Assembly (NCBI GenBank): GCA_947495695.1 | Contig: CANLZP010000001.1 | Coordinates: forward strand, 1,137,069-1,201,068 | Direction: 5' to 3' | From: an uncultured Erythrobacter sp. | GTDB taxonomy: Bacteria > Pseudomonadota > Alphaproteobacteria > Sphingomonadales > Sphingomonadaceae | Length of the DNA stretch: 64,000 nt | Shown here: positions 45,461 through 53,325 of the stretch, in pieces | How the letters are laid out: the number at the start of each line of letters is the position of its first letter | How positions within the stretch are numbered: the first letter of the stretch is position 1 | Made by a program: the position numbers and the translations under genes | Notes under the pieces: generated by a model | Databases searched by the model: none | The model's input: only the letters and a program-made list of their open reading frames with translations | Told to the model about the DNA's origin: nothing

Positions 45461-46006
45461 ATGACATATTCTTGGGTAAAAGCCGCCAGCGCGATGGCGC
45501 TATTCGGGTTGGTGCTGGGCTGGGTGCCAGCGGTTGGTGAGGCGCCACTGCAGGCACAGGCGGCGACTAGCGCGGCCAAGGCATCTGCATCGGCTGCCCC
45601 GGTTGCGTTCTTTACCGGCACCACGGTCAGCCGCGGCAATATCAAAGAATTGATGTCCTCTGCCAAACAAACGCGGGCTGTCAGCGTGGGCACAATGCAG
45701 CCCGATGGTTCTTTGATGATTACGCAAACGGTAGAGATCGGGGATGACCCGGTTCGCAATCGCACGTGGCGTCTGCGCGAGGCCGGCGATGGCAAGGTGA
45801 CCGGTACCATCAGCGATGCGACCAGCCCGGTTAAAGGGACCCTTTCGGGCAACGCCATGACATTGTCCTACAGATTGGAAGGCGGTCTGAAGGTCAGCCA
45901 GGTGCTCACCATCGCGGCAGATGGAAAAACCTGCAGCAATGAAATGAAGATCCGCAAATTCGGCATTGTTGTGGCCCGGCTGTCTGAAACGATCACGCGC
46001 CAATAG
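45461..46006 (+). CDS. Exported DUF3833-like protein
   Basis: 181 residues with a signal peptide (about residues 1-33). The C-terminal part GKVTGTISDATSPVKGTLSGNAMTLSYRLEG, and NEMKIRKFGIVVARLSETI, resembles DUF3833, a periplasmic or lipid-anchored family of unknown role. N-terminal AFFTGTTVSRGNIKELMSSAKQTR also fits. GAGGGG precedes the ATG. It is followed at 85 bases by a membrane protein gene on the same strand. Confidence 0.6.
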   Translation: MTYSWVKAASAMALFGLVLGWVPAVGEAPLQAQAATSAAKASASAAPVAFFTGTTVSRGNIKELMSSAKQTRAVSVGTMQPDGSLMITQTVEIGDDPVRNRTWRLREAGDGKVTGTISDATSPVKGTLSGNAMTLSYRLEGGLKVSQVLTIAADGKTCSNEMKIRKFGIVVARLSETITRQ

Positions 46007-46091
46007 CAGCTGAGCATGTCCACAGCCGTGCTGGCGTTACCGGGTGTTTGTGTGCAAACTATCATCCGGGACGCAGGGGATGGGGCTGATT

Positions 46092-46805
46092 ATGGACAAA
46101 TCGAACTTGATGCGCGATGCGCGATTTTTGCGAGTTATGGCGGTGATCTTGCTGATCATGACGGTGGCAGCATTTATGCCGCGGTACTTGGTGCCATTGG
46201 CCACAGGGGCGTACGATCCGCCCGCGTCATGGAACGTCTGGATGCACCCCCATGCCATTGCCGGTTTCGGATTTTCCCTGCTGTTTATCCTCCAGCCGAC
46301 ATTGATCGCGCGCCAGCAGTTTGATCTTCATCGTAAAATGGGATGGGTCGGCGCAGCGATCGTCATCCTGAGTGTGGTGAGCGGCGTTGGCGTGCAATTG
46401 GGAGCTTTCCCAATGGCGCCCGAAGATGAAGGCAACATTGTGGGAGCCGTGTTCCGCCTGTTTCAAAGCCTGCCGATGATGGCCGGGTTCTTCCTCGCCG
46501 CGATTTTGCTGCGCAAGCGGGCCGATTGGCATTGGCGCTTTATGTATATGGCGGCTTACGCAGCGGTCGGAACAATTATCGCTCGCCTGTTTACGTTCTA
46601 CACATCCATGCCCGGCGAGACAGTTGGGATTATGGTAGGCCCAGCCAATCTTGCTTTCGTGCTGGTGCTGCCGGTTTCGGACAAATTGCGCCATGGACGC
46701 GTTCACCCGGCCAGTTGGATATCGCTGGCGGTGTTTGTCGTCTTCCAGGCAGTGCTGGCCCCGCTGGCTCTCAGCGAGTGGTGGGCGACGATAGCGACCA
46801 GTTAG
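46092..46805 (+). CDS. Multi-pass membrane protein, relative of the gene at 43971
   Basis: 237 residues with about seven helices. HPHAIAGFGFSLLFILQPTLIARQQFDLHRKMG lines up with the H...W...LL..Q..L...LHR..G pattern of the protein encoded at 43971-44711. Later WHWRFMYMAAYAAVGTIIARLF corresponds to the second motif. Heme binding by the shared histidines is possible. GGGG six bases upstream supports the ATG at 46092; an ATG at 46080 is also in frame. Confidence 0.68.
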   Translation: MDKSNLMRDARFLRVMAVILLIMTVAAFMPRYLVPLATGAYDPPASWNVWMHPHAIAGFGFSLLFILQPTLIARQQFDLHRKMGWVGAAIVILSVVSGVGVQLGAFPMAPEDEGNIVGAVFRLFQSLPMMAGFFLAAILLRKRADWHWRFMYMAAYAAVGTIIARLFTFYTSMPGETVGIMVGPANLAFVLVLPVSDKLRHGRVHPASWISLAVFVVFQAVLAPLALSEWWATIATS

Positions 46806-46934
46806 ATCAGCCTGAAAGACTGGTAGAAAATCCTGCGCTGAGCGGTGCTGATTTCATGCCGATTTCGCTCGTAATTCGATCATTGCACCCCATATCAAAA
46901 GAGACGGGGCACAATTGAGAGAAGGAGCATTACT

Positions 46935-47279
46935 ATGCAGTTTCAGTTCAATTCCGACAGCTCTGTGATGGGCACCCAAAATGTGGCGGAACGCATCGAA
47001 ACACAGGTTCGCACGAAGCTCGCGCGGTTTGAAGATCGCTTAACGCGCCTTGAGGTGCATGTGTCGGATGAAAACGGCCGCAAGGGCGGTTCGGATGACA
47101 AGACTTGTACTATCGAAGCGCGCCCACGTGGTGACCGACCAATTGGCGTGACAGAACATGCCGCCGACGTGGATGCAGCCGCGCGAAAAGCGGCGAGCAC
47201 TATGGTACAGCGTCTGGAGCGGGTGCTGGGTAAAGAGTCTCGTCACAAGCATGATCCACGCCCAGACAAAGTGATGTAG
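46935..47279 (+). CDS. HPF/RaiA-like ribosome-associated factor
   Basis: 114 residues. IETQVRTKLARFEDRLTRLEVHVSDENGRKGGSDDKTCTIEARPRG and VDAAARKAASTMVQRLERVLGK fit the sigma-54 modulation/ribosome hibernation domain, with basic face and beta-alpha layout. It lacks the long C-terminal dimerisation domain of long HPF. It probably binds the ribosome in stress or slow growth. AGAAGGAG lies well placed before the ATG. Confidence 0.8.
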   Translation: MQFQFNSDSSVMGTQNVAERIETQVRTKLARFEDRLTRLEVHVSDENGRKGGSDDKTCTIEARPRGDRPIGVTEHAADVDAAARKAASTMVQRLERVLGKESRHKHDPRPDKVM

Positions 47280-47282
47280 GCG

Positions 47283-47744
47283 CTAGAATTCGAACCCAGC
47301 CTCTTTCGCTTCTGCAATCAGTTCAGGGCCGGTCTTGCGGACCGTGTCTTGGCTGAAGCTGTAATAGGGCGGTTGCTCGTCAACAAAGATCTCTTCTCCC
47401 AGCATCATGCCGTCCACATCGTCGAACAATCCGGCGAGGAAAGAATAGCTGTCAGTAGGCAGAAAACGATAGAAAAGATTGCTGCCGCATTTTGAGCAAA
47501 ACCCCCGCTCGGCCCAAGCCGATGACTGGTAACGGCGCACATGCTCTTCACCACTAATGCTCACATCGCTATCGCTTTGCACTGCCAGATAGGCGCTGCC
47601 ACACCAGCGCCGACACATCTCGCAATGGCATGCCTCCAAATGGGGCTTGGTCGAAACTGCACTGATAGTAACGGCGCCGCATAGACAATGTCCGTTCAGC
47701 CTGGGTCCGTTTGATTTGGATGCCGATGATTGCGCTTCTGACAT
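47283..47744 (-). CDS. GFA family zinc-binding protein
   Basis: 153 residues. Zinc ligands CLCGAV, CHCEMCRRWCG and CSKCGSNLFYR match the GFA (glutathione-dependent formaldehyde-activating enzyme, CENP-V-like) family. The founding function is disputed, so no reaction is assigned. N-terminal 18 residues are polar and variable. Four bases separate its stop from the convergent HPF-like gene. A second GFA gene lies about 2 kb away. Confidence 0.9.
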   Translation of the reverse strand: MSEAQSSASKSNGPRLNGHCLCGAVTISAVSTKPHLEACHCEMCRRWCGSAYLAVQSDSDVSISGEEHVRRYQSSAWAERGFCSKCGSNLFYRFLPTDSYSFLAGLFDDVDGMMLGEEIFVDEQPPYYSFSQDTVRKTGPELIAEAKEAGFEF

Positions 47745-48039
47745 GAAAATTCCCCGTCCTGCGATAATGAATAGCTGATCCTAAACCGAAATTCCCAGAT
47801 GATGAAGAGTGCGAGCCAAAGTCACGATTGAAACAAAATTAGGTGAATCAGCAATTCAATGCTAGTTGGACCTCTGCCGACGTCGAAAATTGCGACGGAC
47901 TTCGAGATTTGTTACCTGCCGGCCATGCTTAGGCCACCGGTTTTGACCAGACGACGACTTCCTTTCCTTTGACGATTTGACGCACGACCCAACCGCACTT
48001 TCGCGGATGGGAAATATCGTTTCTTGAAAGGAAACATCC
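47745..48039. other. 295-base leader region before the cold-shock gene
   Basis: Unusually long compared with other gaps here. Cold-shock genes often have long 5' leaders that fold with temperature. The last part has GTTTC-TTGAAAG-GAAAC (48018-48034), which puts the AAAGGAA ribosome site in a small hairpin. Promoters for both flanking genes must also lie here, but none is clear. Confidence 0.4.
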
Positions 48040-48252
48040 ATGTCCAAGACTGGAACAGTGAAATTCTTCAACACCGACAAAGGCTATGGTTTTATCCAGC
48101 CTGACGACGGTTCTAATGACAGCTTTGTTCACATCACTGCCGTGCAGGCAGCTGGTATGACATCGTTGGATAAAGACCAGCGCCTCAATTACGAGATTGA
48201 ATCAGGTCGTAACGGCAAAGAAAGCGCTGTGAACCTGTCAGCTGCAGACTAA
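48040..48252 (+). CDS. Cold-shock domain protein (CspA family)
   Basis: 70 residues. RNP1 motif KGYGFIQPDDG and RNP2-like DSFVHITAV are present after TGTVKFFN. The OB-fold binds single-stranded RNA or DNA and acts as RNA chaperone. Size is normal. AAAGGAA lies six bases before the ATG. A strong hairpin follows the stop and precedes the next small gene. Confidence 0.95.
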   Translation: MSKTGTVKFFNTDKGYGFIQPDDGSNDSFVHITAVQAAGMTSLDKDQRLNYEIESGRNGKESAVNLSAAD

Positions 48253-48261
48253 TAGAACGCT

Positions 48262-48295
48262 GGCCGCGCGCTTGCCCTTTGAGGCGCGCGCGGCC
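48262..48295 (+). terminator. Strong hairpin terminator after the cold-shock gene
   Basis: GGCCGCGCGC (48262-48271) pairs perfectly with GCGCGCGGCC (48286-48295). GCTTCTTTCC follows, a weak pyrimidine tail. It probably ends most cold-shock transcripts or lets some run into the next gene. Confidence 0.75.
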
Positions 48296-48343
48296 GCTTC
48301 TTTCCGCCCGTTCCCTTTCCCGCTTGAAGGAGCCGCCTCCACA

Positions 48344-48565
48344 ATGGCCCAAACATTCGAATTTTATGACGCACGCGCAAATGAAGCCGCTGCTGAAGCC
48401 AAACGTGCGACGTTGGACAATGTTCGCGAACGTTGCTTGCGCGCTGAAAAAACATGGCGTGGGCTTGCCCAACAGGCAGAACGTGTGGCCTCCAATCGCG
48501 AGAAGGCAGACCGTGAACGCGCTGCTCGCCGCGAAGAAGAAGCGCTGAACGCCGCCGCCAATTAG
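48344..48565 (+). CDS. Small coiled-coil protein, unknown function
   Basis: 73 residues: starts MAQTFEFYDARANEAAAEAK and ends REEEALNAAAN. Heavily helical, charged (R, E, A, K), probably a coiled coil. I recall similar small genes after cold-shock genes in sphingomonads, which makes it credible. GAAGGAG lies about 12 bases upstream, a little far. No function is known. Confidence 0.65.
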   Translation: MAQTFEFYDARANEAAAEAKRATLDNVRERCLRAEKTWRGLAQQAERVASNREKADRERAARREEEALNAAAN

Positions 48566-48708
48566 GCTGGCTGGCGCAAATAGCCATAGCCCAAGCTATC
48601 GGTCTTTTTTCGACCAAGTATATTGAAAATCGCATTTCGCTTGTTGCTGCAGGCAAAGTGTCGTGACACTGTGTCCGCTTTCTAATGGAAGTCTGCGGAG
48701 CCTGAACT

Positions 48709-49134
48709 ATGCCTTGTGTTAAACCCTCGATTGTTGCTGTTGCGGCGCTGTGCCTAGCATCTTGCGGTGCAGGCGATGACGAGCCGATGCAGAACAGTTT
48801 TGATGCAATAGGGCCGAACGAAACCATCTATCTGGGCGGGACAGAACCGTTCTGGAGCATGGAGGTTGCCGCCGAAAGCCTGGCCTATACCACGCCCGAA
48901 GATCCCACTGGCCAGCAAACCGCAGTCACGCGCTTTGCCGGAAACGGGGGGCTGGGTGTTAATGGCACTTTGGGCGGCGAACCGCTGAATATTGCAGTGA
49001 CGCCAGGCGATTGTTCTGACGGAATGAGCGATCGTACCTATCCCTTCACGGCCACGGTTGAATTGGGCGACAAAGCCTTAACTGGCTGCGGCCACACAAG
49101 TTCAACACCCTATACCGGAGAGGAAACCCCATAA
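48709..49134 (+). CDS. Lipoprotein of the COG3650 type
   Basis: 141 residues. Lipobox LASC (cysteine 19) ends the signal IVAVAALCLASCG. The mature part has YLGGTEPFWSMEV, AVTRFAG and GDCSDGMSDRTYPFTATVELGDKALTGCG, which match a family of uncharacterised lipoproteins (COG3650/MliC-neighbour type). Two cysteines may form a disulfide. It overlaps the next gene by one base (TAATG). Confidence 0.75.
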   Translation: MPCVKPSIVAVAALCLASCGAGDDEPMQNSFDAIGPNETIYLGGTEPFWSMEVAAESLAYTTPEDPTGQQTAVTRFAGNGGLGVNGTLGGEPLNIAVTPGDCSDGMSDRTYPFTATVELGDKALTGCGHTSSTPYTGEETP

Positions 49135-49502
49135 TGGCAACGTTTGGAACCGTTTCACGCGGCTGGAAGATATTTTTCTGGCTCGCAGCGATATTCAATT
49201 TTCTGATCGGCTCGGCCGGCATGTTCGTGCCCGAGGCAACGATAGATGCCCGCATTGTTGGCTTGCTCGTGTTCGGAATGGGCATTGTCTATATGCAAGT
49301 TGCACGTGATCCCTTGCGTTTTGCCCCGACCTTGTGGGCAGGGGTGGTGGGAAAATTAGGCGTCGTGTCCTTGCTAGGCCCGCAGGCAATTGGCCCTGAG
49401 GGAGAGGCATTGATAGTGGGCATACTGGTATGCGATGCGTTGTTTGCCATAGCATTTTTGGCATTCTTGCTGACAAAGGCAGAAGCCGCGCCGGTGAAAT
49501 AA
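49134..49502 (+). CDS. Four-helix membrane protein, unknown function
   Basis: 122 residues with four hydrophobic helices: FFWLAAIFNFLIGSAGMFV, IVGLLVFGMGIVYMQVA, LWAGVVGKLGVVSLLGP and LIVGILVCDALFAIAFLAFLL. No family recognised. Coupled to the upstream lipoprotein gene by a one-base overlap. The spacing of helices is like DoxX or DUF4345-type small membrane proteins, but this is a guess. Confidence 0.7.
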   Translation: MATFGTVSRGWKIFFWLAAIFNFLIGSAGMFVPEATIDARIVGLLVFGMGIVYMQVARDPLRFAPTLWAGVVGKLGVVSLLGPQAIGPEGEALIVGILVCDALFAIAFLAFLLTKAEAAPVK

Positions 49503-49540
49503 CACAGCATCGGTAATAGCGAATTTTGGGGAGAGACAAG

Positions 49541-49948
49541 ATGGGACAGACCGGCGGATGCCTGTGCGGCGCGGTGCGTTACGAAATGACCACCGAGCCA
49601 TTGATGTGCGTGACCTGTCATTGCAAGAATTGCCAGCGTCAGGCTGGCTCAGCACTGTCCATTATCATCGGTGTTCCGGAAGGGTCGGTCGATATCCAGG
49701 GCGAGGTTAAAACCTATGATGACACAGGTGACAGCGGCGCGACGGTCAAGCGGCAGTTCTGCGGCGATTGCGGTTCGCCCGTTTTTACCAAGGTTCAGCA
49801 TCCTCCCGGTGTGATGTTTATCAAGGCGGGCACGCTGGATGATACATCGGGGCTGAAGCCCAGCTTTCACTGCTATACCAAAAGCGCCCAGGACTGGGTC
49901 GATCTGGGTGATATACCGGGCTTTGAAACCGTGCCTGACGCTTTATGA
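49541..49948 (+). CDS. GFA family zinc-binding protein, second copy
   Basis: 135 residues. CLCGAVRYEM, CHCKNCQRQAGSA and CGDCGSPVFTK are the zinc ligands of the GFA family. It differs clearly from the one at 47283, so the two are not a recent duplication. GGGGAGAG eight bases upstream supports the ATG. It follows the membrane protein gene with a 38-base gap, so may share its transcript. It converges on the DUF962 gene. Confidence 0.9.
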   Translation: MGQTGGCLCGAVRYEMTTEPLMCVTCHCKNCQRQAGSALSIIIGVPEGSVDIQGEVKTYDDTGDSGATVKRQFCGDCGSPVFTKVQHPPGVMFIKAGTLDDTSGLKPSFHCYTKSAQDWVDLGDIPGFETVPDAL

Positions 49949-49955
49949 TGGTGGT

Positions 49956-50297
49956 CTAATCGGCATCAACCCCGGCGCGATCCAGCTCTGGCCCCAGACG
50001 GCCGGTCAACCATAGAAACCACATCCGAAAATCGGCGACCAGCGACCACAGCGGATAGGTGAAGGTGGCGGGGCGGTTCTTCTCGATGGTGAAGTGCGCC
50101 AGCCAAGCAAAGAAATAACCTGCAACTGGTAAAGCGGCGAAGAGCATCCACCGGCCTGTAACCAATGCGATGATGGCCAGCAGCACAACAATGCTGGTGC
50201 CGACATAGTGCAATGCGCGGGTCGATGGCTTGCTATGTTCGCGCAGGTAAAATGGCCAAAATTCGGCAAAGCTGCGATATTTCTGCGTATCAGTCAC
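49956..50297 (-). CDS. DUF962/Mpo1-like membrane protein
   Basis: 113 residues. [29 protein letters not shown] and [34 protein letters not shown] match the DUF962 (Mpo1) family. Yeast Mpo1 is a 2-hydroxy fatty acid dioxygenase with conserved histidines, which appear here ([19 protein letters not shown]). GTG at 50297 is chosen as start, with GGGAG eight bases upstream, over an upstream ATG that gives an unrelated N-terminus. Confidence 0.85.
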   Translation of the reverse strand: MTDTQKYRSFAEFWPFYLREHSKPSTRALHYVGTSIVVLLAIIALVTGRWMLFAALPVAGYFFAWLAHFTIEKNRPATFTYPLWSLVADFRMWFLWLTGRLGPELDRAGVDAD

Positions 50298-50460
50298 CAA
50301 AATTGCTCCCTCACCAACCCGGGCTATCTTTCTGGAAAGCCGACGTTTTGTGTCTGCTCTGCGCATTTCCTGTCCAACCGCAGGGAACACCAACCAGCCT
50401 TGCTGGTTATATAGGTGAACATAGCTGGAAACACCAAACGCCAGCCCAAAGGATAGACTT

Positions 50461-51543
50461 TTGAATAGTGATGACCCCTATAATCCCCGTGGTGGGGATC
50501 AAGCCCGATTGAGCTTTGACGATGCCCCGGACAGGTTCCGTGTGGGCAATGCGCAGGAACATTTCTCCGGCGCGTCAGGTGTTTTATTTGAACAAGCCAT
50601 GGCGCAAACCCGCATGGCGATATGCCTGTGTGACCCCCATCAGCCGGACTTGCCGATTGTGTTTGCCAACCGCGCTTTTCGCGTGCTGACAGGTTATTCC
50701 GAAGAGGAAGTGATCGGTCGAAATTGCCGCTTTCTGCAGGGCCCCAAAACCGCTTCGGAACCCGTGGCGCGGATCCGCGAGGCTGTCGCCCGCGAAGATG
50801 TGGTCGTGGTTGAAATGCTCAACTATCGCAAGAACGGCACGACGTTCTGGAATGCATTGCATCTTGGCCCGATCTATAATGACCAAGGCGAACTGATCTA
50901 TTTCTTCGGCAGTCAGTGGGATGTGTCCGATGTTCGTGCTGCGCGCGAAGAGGGGCGTCAGGCCAAGGAAATGGCGCGCGAATTATCGCACCGCATGAAA
51001 AATATGTTCGCGGTGATATCTGGCATCGTGAATGTTACAGGTCGGGTGCGCGGCATCCAGTCCGAAACCGACGAGATAAACTCGCGCATCCAGGCTCTTG
51101 GCCGCGCTTATGAGACCACGTTGGATAATGCTTCAAGCGGCAACATCGATGTGGGCGAGGCGATCCGCGCGGTTCTTGACCCTTATGATCAGGACGGTGC
51201 CCGGCTAACCCTGCAAGGAAATGGCACTAAGATGCCATTCGGGACGATCTCTATTGTTGGGCTGATCCTTCATGAATTGGCGGCCAATGCGACCAAGCAT
51301 GGCGCATGGGTCAATGGCCAGGGTTCCATCTCTGTGGAGTGGGGCCTCAGCCCGTCTGGCGATGATCTGGTTATCTCATGGACCGAGACTGGAGGGCCTA
51401 ACATCGATCCGTCTTCCATTGAAGATGGTACAGGCAGCGCTATCGTCAATCGCATGCTGCGCGCTGGATCGGGCTCGATCGACCGAACATGGAGCGAAGA
51501 TGGTCTGAAGGTCGTTCTGACGATCCCAGTGGGCAAGCAATGA
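50461..51543 (+). CDS. LOV-domain HWE histidine kinase (blue-light sensor)
   Basis: 360 residues. LOV domain about 43-158: FAN-RAF, the photoactive cysteine 89 in [20 protein letters not shown] and the flavin glutamine in FFGSQWDVS. Kinase part: phospho-histidine 177 in [10 protein letters not shown]-box [13 protein letters not shown] and SWTETGGP (the H and WxE features of HWE kinases). Light should form a cysteine-flavin bond and change autophosphorylation. This is the layout of the Erythrobacter EL346-type kinases. The start is TTG, with AAAGGA seven bases upstream. No membrane helix. Overlaps the regulator gene (ATGA). Confidence 0.94.
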   Translation: MNSDDPYNPRGGDQARLSFDDAPDRFRVGNAQEHFSGASGVLFEQAMAQTRMAICLCDPHQPDLPIVFANRAFRVLTGYSEEEVIGRNCRFLQGPKTASEPVARIREAVAREDVVVVEMLNYRKNGTTFWNALHLGPIYNDQGELIYFFGSQWDVSDVRAAREEGRQAKEMARELSHRMKNMFAVISGIVNVTGRVRGIQSETDEINSRIQALGRAYETTLDNASSGNIDVGEAIRAVLDPYDQDGARLTLQGNGTKMPFGTISIVGLILHELAANATKHGAWVNGQGSISVEWGLSPSGDDLVISWTETGGPNIDPSSIEDGTGSAIVNRMLRAGSGSIDRTWSEDGLKVVLTIPVGKQ

Positions 51544-51908
51544 TGGCTGATCCGACCCAAATCTTGCTATTGGAAGACGAGGTCATGATCCTGATGGATC
51601 TTGATATGACCGCAGAAGATTTGGGGTGCGCTGTGCACACGGCCACCTCGGCGCAAAAAGCGCTCAATATTCTGGATCAACACGGCACCAACATTGATGT
51701 CGCAGTGCTGGATGTATCCTTGGGCCAGGACCAGACTTGCTTTCCGGTTGCGCGCCAACTGGATGATCTGGGCATTCCCTATATCCTCCATTCTGGCGAC
51801 CTCGACCGGCACAATGAACGCATCCGGCAATTGGATGCCGAGCTGATCGCAAAGCCGGCCCCAGCTGATCATGTGATTGCCGCAGCTCTGGCTAAAGCGG
51901 TCTGTTAA
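51540..51908 (+). CDS. Single-domain response regulator, partner of the LOV kinase
   Basis: 122 residues, a receiver domain alone. Acidic pocket LLLEDEV, phospho-acceptor aspartate 58 in VAVLDVSLG, serine in LHSGD and lysine in IAKPAPAD. No DNA-binding domain, so it may act as a phosphate sink, a shuttle or a protein-interaction switch. It overlaps the LOV kinase gene by four bases, so they are surely produced together. Two start ATGs are adjacent. Confidence 0.93.
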   Translation: MMADPTQILLLEDEVMILMDLDMTAEDLGCAVHTATSAQKALNILDQHGTNIDVAVLDVSLGQDQTCFPVARQLDDLGIPYILHSGDLDRHNERIRQLDAELIAKPAPADHVIAAALAKAVC

Positions 51909-51911
51909 ACC

Positions 51912-51929
51912 CTGCGGCAGACGCCGCAG
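51912..51929 (+). terminator. Hairpin after the response regulator
   Basis: CTGCGGC-AGAC-GCCGCAG is a perfect seven-pair stem three bases after the stop. No T-run follows, so its strength as terminator is uncertain. Confidence 0.5.
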
Positions 51930-52164
51930 CGGGGTGCAAAGAATCAACTGTTGCAGCCGTTTGCACAAATATGTCCCCACGGTGAAACATCGTAAAATTG
52001 CCTTCACCATGCCCCGGTGAGGGCATTTTCGCATGGCCAAGCGTGTTTTTGACCGTTTTTACGACGGATTGCGGGGAAAACTGGCCCATTTCAGCTTGCC
52101 TCTCCTCGCAAGATCGAACCGAAAGGCTTAGAAAATTACCCAGGATTGAGGAGGAAGAGTTTCA

Positions 52165-52758
52165 GTGTCGTCAGTTCCTGAATGGTTGAATGCAGCAATT
52201 GTGCCCCCTGCGCGGCACGCCGGACTGGTCATCGCCTCGCTGGGTAGCGAGCGTGGCTTTGGCCGTGGCGGCTTTCAGCTGACCAGCCCTGCATTTGCTG
52301 CAGGCGAAGAACTGGACCCTTGCTTTACCGCCGATGAAGAGGACGCCGTAGCACCGCCACTGGAATGGACTGCGCCGCCCCCGGGCACGCAGGAAATGGT
52401 CATCATCGTCGAAGATGGTAGCAGCGCTGGCGCTGAACCGGCCTGTCATTGGCTGGTGTGGGGTCTGCCCGGACAAAAGGGCAAGCTGCTGGAGGGCGAG
52501 GTTCCTCCGCGTGTCGGCAAGAATTCAATGGGCAATTCCGAATGGATGTTGCCCGATCTTCCTGATGAAGAAACCCACCATTTCGTGTTCCAACTGTTCG
52601 CGCTGGATCTTCCGTTGACCCTGATGCCAGGGGCCAAGCGGGCTGATCTGCTTGCAGAAATGGAAGGGCATGTCATCGCCAGCACTACGCTGGTTGCCCC
52701 CTATACCCGGTCACAGGAGGATGAAGACGACTGGGATGAAAGCGAAGATGACGACTGA
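52165..52758 (+). CDS. YbhB/YbcL family Raf-kinase-inhibitor-like (PEBP) protein
   Basis: 197 residues. APPLEWTAPPPGTQEMVIIVED and ACHWLVWGLPG are the ligand pocket motifs of the PEBP family. The C-terminus is strikingly acidic (SQEDEDDWDESEDDD). No signal peptide, so cytoplasmic. Ligand or target unknown. GTG start with AGGAGGAAG upstream. It is 256 bases downstream of the LOV pair and in the same direction as the SWIB gene. Confidence 0.87.
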   Translation: MSSVPEWLNAAIVPPARHAGLVIASLGSERGFGRGGFQLTSPAFAAGEELDPCFTADEEDAVAPPLEWTAPPPGTQEMVIIVEDGSSAGAEPACHWLVWGLPGQKGKLLEGEVPPRVGKNSMGNSEWMLPDLPDEETHHFVFQLFALDLPLTLMPGAKRADLLAEMEGHVIASTTLVAPYTRSQEDEDDWDESEDDD

Positions 52759-52788
52759 TCGTTAGTCCAAAACAAGAAAGGAAATGTT

Positions 52789-53040
52789 ATGGCTGGCAAG
52801 AACAATGCACTTCAGAAACCGGTGCAACTTTCACCACAACTCGAGAATGTAATCGGCAAGGGTCCTCTGACCCGTGCTCAAGTTACCTCAAAGGTTTGGG
52901 ATTATATCAAAGGCAACAGCCTGCAAGACGCCAATGACAAGCGTCAGATTAATCCTGATGCGAAACTGGGTGCTGTTATCGGCACAGAACAGATTTCGAT
53001 GTTCAAAATGACGGCAGCTGTTTCCAAGCACCTGACTTGA
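52789..53040 (+). CDS. SWIB/MDM2 domain protein
   Basis: 83 residues: LSPQLENVIGKGPLTRAQVTSKVWDYIKGNSLQDANDKRQINPDAKLGAVIG followed by a final helix that matches the SWIB fold almost from end to end. Eukaryotic SWIB domains sit in chromatin remodellers; a few bacteria, notably chlamydiae, carry short ones. DNA-linked function here is inferred. GAAAGGAAATGTT precedes the ATG. A hairpin follows the stop. Confidence 0.9.
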   Translation: MAGKNNALQKPVQLSPQLENVIGKGPLTRAQVTSKVWDYIKGNSLQDANDKRQINPDAKLGAVIGTEQISMFKMTAAVSKHLT

Positions 53041-53050
53041 TGGAATAGGC

Positions 53051-53079
53051 GGCGGCGCGGGTCGCAAGAGCGCGCCGCC
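53051..53079 (+). terminator. Hairpin terminator after the SWIB gene
   Basis: GGCGGCGCG (53051-53059) pairs perfectly with CGCGCCGCC (53071-53079). CCTTCCTCC follows, a pyrimidine tail. The remainder of the 285-base gap up to the dipeptidase gene shows nothing I can name. Confidence 0.65.
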
Positions 53080-53325
53080 CCTTCCTCCAGCAAAATGACG
53101 GCGCCGCGCGTGCCGATCCAATCGGCTGGCTTTCTCTTGTAACCCCTCCGCCAGAATAGACCCAATCGAATGGCCCCGTTTGTCATAAGCGTGCCTTAAA
53201 GCGTCTGCACGCGCGTTTGACGTGCCGCTCGCAAACCTCGGCTCCGCCTGCGGCCCTTTTCATATGGCCGCACTTTGTTATGGCTGCCCGGCAACTTGCA
53301 CAATCTCACAGGGAAGCGAACCATC

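Noticed and set aside
50298..50460. General stress (EcfG-type GGAAC...CGTT) promoter before the LOV kinase
   Set aside because: LOV-HWE kinases can feed the general stress response, so I looked for this motif, but found no GGAAC with properly spaced GTT.
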